A stretch of 64,000 nucleotides of DNA from Medicago truncatula. Taxonomy: Eukaryota; Streptophyta; Magnoliopsida; Fabales; Fabaceae. Below are positions 60,650-64,000 of the stretch, in pieces (the stretch's first letter is position 1; each line of letters begins with the position of its first letter). Location: assembly GCF_003473485.1 (NCBI RefSeq), contig NC_053048.1, forward strand, positions 36,080,755 to 36,144,754, read 5' to 3'. Position numbers and translations under genes: made by a program. A model generated the notes under the pieces. It made no database searches, was not told where the DNA came from, and was given only the letters and a program-made list of their open reading frames with translations.

Positions 60650-61815
60650 TATGTTAAAGAGAGAATCAACTTAATCTTATTGTTTCTATTATTTGGGCTG
60701 AAAAGTATGAAAAGAATAAGCATGCCATTTATGTATATTACTTTTGATAGGACAAATTGGGTATTAGAATTAATCTGTGATTGAGTTTTTTTTGAGTAAT
60801 AATTTGTGATTGAGTTGTAAATGTGCTTATTTGTATTTTAAATAGACAAGAAAATAAATTGAGGAGGCATGAAGCCAAAATTTCTTGACATGGTATCACA
60901 AGTCTTTTAGCTGAGATACCTCATACTTTTCTCTTGCTTGCTTGCTTTCGTTCTTGGCTCTGGTTTAGTGAGAAATCGTCTTTCTTGTTTTAGTGCTCCA
61001 GGCTTCTGTTTTCAGCAACCGTCTTGGTTCGTCGTTTATCGCTCTTGTTTGGTTCTTGCTCCATGGTTTTGCTTACAACCACTGTCTTGGTGTGTTTTTT
61101 TTTTTTTTTTTTGGGACTCACGTTAAGCTTTTTAGTTCTCATTTTCATCTAAGGTTCTCGATCCTTGTTTATAGCCCCAATTTCTATCTTGGTTTGTGCG
61201 TGGTTCTTGCCACTATTGGATTTTCTGGTTCTCGTGTTCCTAGTTTGTTTGGCATCATGTCGATCGAGAAGGAGAAGGAGAATTTTTGTATTCACTTTAG
61301 CAGCAAAAATTATACAGTACGAACGACACATGTGCAACATGGTAGACAAATGATGCCTAAATTATAACTTTGATTCTAGCTTCAATCAAACCTCAAATTG
61401 TTAACAATCGATGTTCATTTTCTATTGCCAAGGATATGTTGGATTCTATAAAAACGTGTTTACAACCTAGTTAGTGCCACTATGCTAAATTGGTCTCATG
61501 TTCCTTCTTTGGCTTGATCCCACCAACAGCACTACATAGATCCAACCGAACTCATGTAAAACCCATTGGCTACATATGAGTATATTCTGTGAAGCTGAAT
61601 TTAGATGGCTCTTTATCTAGATTCAAAGCTGGTGGATTTTAAAGAGAGAGTCCTTGTCAATCTTATTTCAATTATTTGGGAAAAACATTAGGAAAAGAAT
61701 CAACATGTTATTTATGTATATTGATTTTGACAGGACAAATTGGATATTAAAAATGATGTGTGATTATGAGCTGCAGATAGAGGGAGACGTCAGACCAAAG
61801 CTTCTTAACAACTTC
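60650..61815 (+). mobile_element. Decayed Copia-like element between the two HAD genes
   Basis: Two diverged direct repeats lie at about 60655-60885 and 61637-61812. They share AAAGAGAGA.TC, CTATTATTTGGG/CAATTATTTGGG, TTATGTATATT, TGACAGGACAAATTGG-like and ATGTGTGATT/CTGTGATTGAG words. After the left copy comes TGGTATCACAAG (60891-60902), a damaged Copia primer-binding site (TGGTATCAGAGC). A gag-like start follows at 61258 (MSIEKEKENFCIHFSSKNYT). The element is only about 1.2 kb, so most internal sequence is gone. Confidence 0.5.
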
Positions 61816-62547
61816 CTCCTCTTTTTTGGTCTTTGCAACTCTCTTAAATGAAGTGACCTTGTTTTATCTTCAAGTTTGGCCTTGTTACATGCAGTGAGTA
61901 GTTTTATGTAAATTACAAAATTCTAGCTGTTTTGAGTATTGAAATAACTTAGGCGTAACTAACATTGGTACTTAATGCGCATATCCTCACTTGGTTAATA
62001 ACAAATCACTTGTTCAAAGACTTGTATTCTTAAAATTGATATCAAATGTTTGAATTAGTAAAATTCACATTTTTATATAATATGCAAAGTTTAACACTCA
62101 ATGTCACTTGACTCAGACATGCACTCGCCACACAAGCATACAATCCATGTCAAAGATAAGATTAGTAAACTTGTATTTTTCACAAAAAATAAATAAATAT
62201 ATAAATGTAAAATTATCTAAATTTTAACATCTAATATTGATGGTTTTTTTTCCTCAAAAACAAAGTGTTGATGGATTTTGTCACGCACACACAAAGTTCA
62301 TATATAGGTTTATAGGTTTATCATATACAAATTAAACCACAAATCAACTACATGGTAAGTAGTTATCCATTGTAAAGAAAAAGACAAAAAGAAGAAATTG
62401 CTACATATAGGCACGTGTCAAGATTTCATTGATGGTGGCACCAATATAATCAAATCTTATTTGAATGGCGGGTAATGGTATACCATGCAATCTTAATATA
62501 TATCATATTTTGATTGGTTTTGGCAACATTGAAAGGAAGGGAAGCAA
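61816..62547 (+). promoter_or_regulatory. Upstream region of HAD copy 2 with a G-box
   Basis: CACGTGTC at 62412-62419 is a G-box/ABRE-like site about 130 bp before the ATG at 62548. A matching site is not seen in the 120 bp before HAD copy 1. The rest of the stretch is AT-rich with no gene. Function of the site is inferred. Confidence 0.35.
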
Positions 62548-63909
62548 ATGGGGCATCTCTATGCATTGGACTTTGATGGAGTTCTCTGTGATACATGTGG
62601 AGAGACAGCTATCTCTGCTCTCAAGGTTCTTCCTCTCTCACCAATAAAATGAAAGAAAACAACTTAAAATAGTAGAAAGTTTTTTATGATCACATTCAGT
62701 TTCATATGGTTTTGGACTTTTTTTGGTTTTGAAATAAGTGTGACTATGTTGTTTGATGATTTGCAGGCTGCCAAGTTGAGATGGCCTGACTTGTTTGGCA
62801 GTGTGGATTCATCCACAGAAGATTGGATTGTTGAACAGATGATTAAAGTAAATAAATATAATTATGGCTAGTTTTGTTTTATTTTATCTTGTCTTGTTAT
62901 TACTTTTTGGTTATTGTACATTTCTACTCCAAATTAGAGAAAACTGTGTTGGTAGCCAAGCACTGCTAGAGGTGAAACAATCTTGAATTCACTAGCAGGA
63001 AACTACTTAATTTATTTGAAGTTGAACTTAAGTTTTTTCATGTCAGGTGCGACCGGTGGTGGAAACTGGATATGAAACTCTTTTACTTGTGAGGTTGTTG
63101 CTGGAGACAAGAGTTCCTTCCATCAGAAAGTCATCGGTGAGTATAAAACTATAAACCATGGCTTTATATTTTTTTGATGCAAGCCTTTTGCCTTTGATTT
63201 TTTATCATGGATTAACAAGTGAAAGTCACAACATTATCATCAGATTCTAAGGAACTTTGTGATCTATGATGATGCCATTTGACTGATGACATAGTTCTTC
63301 TGAAAGGTGGCAGAGGGGCTCACAGTTGAGGGCATATTGGAGGACTGGTTCAAATTGAAGCCTATTGTCATGGAAGAATGGAATGAGAATAGGGATGATC
63401 TGATAGATCTATTTGGAAAGGTCAGAGATGATTGGTTGGAGAACGATTTCGCTGGTTGGATTCAAGGAAACAGGTACTTCAATCAAATGTCGTGAAATGT
63501 GATAATTCTTTTCAGTGTTGTCAAATAACATATAGCGGCGCCATAGCGCTACAACATAGTAGAATTTTAACAAATTGCTATTGCTCCGCAGCATGTGATT
63601 TAGTACCAAGTGTTGTCAAATAATTAATTTTTGGATGATTTACCTCTAGATTTTATCCTGGTGTTGCTGATGCATTAAGATTTGCAAGCTCAAAAGTGTA
63701 CATTGTCACCACAAAACAGGTCTGGCTTCTCTCTTTGCTCATAGCATGAAAACAATAATCCTAATCCTATATATTTACATCCCCTTGTGCCTTTGAATTT
63801 TCTATGTACTTTCCTTTCTATGGTTTCAGGGTCGCTTTGCCGATGCTTTACTTAGAGAACTTGCTGGAATAACTATACCACCGGAGAGAATATATGGTCT
63901 TGGAACTGG
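62548..63909 (+). CDS. HAD-like hydrolase/phosphatase, tandem copy 2, 3' end outside window
   Basis: Six exons are visible: 62548-62625, 62767-62847, 63047-63136, 63307-63473, 63650-63719, 63830-63909. Their lengths (78, 81, 90, 167, 70, 80) equal those of copy 1 exactly, and the frames match. Motif I is HLYALDFDGVLCDTCGE, motif II YIVTTKQ. The protein differs from copy 1 at scattered places (for example PSIRKSS kept, DWFKLKPIVMEEWNENRD changed). It is transcribed in the same direction. Intron 4 here is only 176 bp. Motif IV and the C-end lie beyond the window, so activity cannot be judged fully, but no break is seen. Confidence 0.9.
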
Positions 63910-64000
63910 GTTAGTATTGCTATTTTTTATTTTATTTTTTTGGATAAACTCAGGTGGCTTATACCTTCGCTAATTGACATATTTCTCAAACCATCTTGTC

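Noticed and set aside
1..64000. CRISPR arrays, operons, phage or bacterial defence systems
   Set aside because: No regularly spaced repeats or bacterial-type gene clusters; all coding regions are intron-rich plant genes.

Overview
The window is nuclear DNA of a flowering plant. It is AT-rich, its genes have many short GT/AG-bounded exons, and the intergenic DNA is packed with plant transposon families (Stowaway, Tourist, MULE-type foldback elements, LINE, SINE, possible Helitron and Copia relics). The gene set and repeat types suggest a papilionoid legume, most likely Medicago or a close relative. That species call is inference, since no database was searched. All gene models were built by hand from splice sites and reading-frame continuity.

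Layout from left to right. 0.3-5.0 kb: 3' part of a plus-strand USP/coiled-coil/kinase/U-box E3 ligase gene (PUB33-like class). 5.0-18 kb: gene-poor DNA with two LINE relics, one with a 14-bp target-site duplication, plus several MITEs and SINE-like pieces. 18.3-23.8 kb: complete 14-exon signal peptide peptidase-like protease (plus). 25.2-31.9 kb: complete SKP1-like gene of the ASK20/21 type with a long C-terminal tail (minus). 32-36 kb: no gene seen, but a Helitron-like terminus. 36.2-36.9 kb: B3-domain-like gene, incompletely modelled (minus). 37-40 kb: foldback elements. 40.3-44.3 kb: complete PHT4;1-type plastid anion/phosphate transporter (plus). 45.4-47.5 kb: complete ORC5 (minus) with an E2F-like site upstream. 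48.9-51.4 kb: a Stowaway MITE split by a MULE-like foldback element, a second Stowaway and a TA microsatellite. 52.2-53.8 kb: ATG8-interacting protein of the ATI1/2 type (minus). 54.9-55.3 kb: foldback element. 56.0-60.5 kb and 62.5 kb to the window end: a direct tandem pair of HAD-like phosphatase genes. The second is cut by the window edge, and a decayed Copia-like element lies between them.

The genes are unrelated housekeeping and regulatory loci (ubiquitination, intramembrane proteolysis, SCF assembly, plastid transport, replication licensing, selective autophagy, phosphatase). There is no operon or pathway cluster. The only local gene family is the HAD pair. I found no convincing new multi-gene system. 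The most informative signals are transposon insertions with readable target-site duplications, several inside introns, and the contrast in intron 4 length between the HAD copies (about 2.4 kb against 176 bp).
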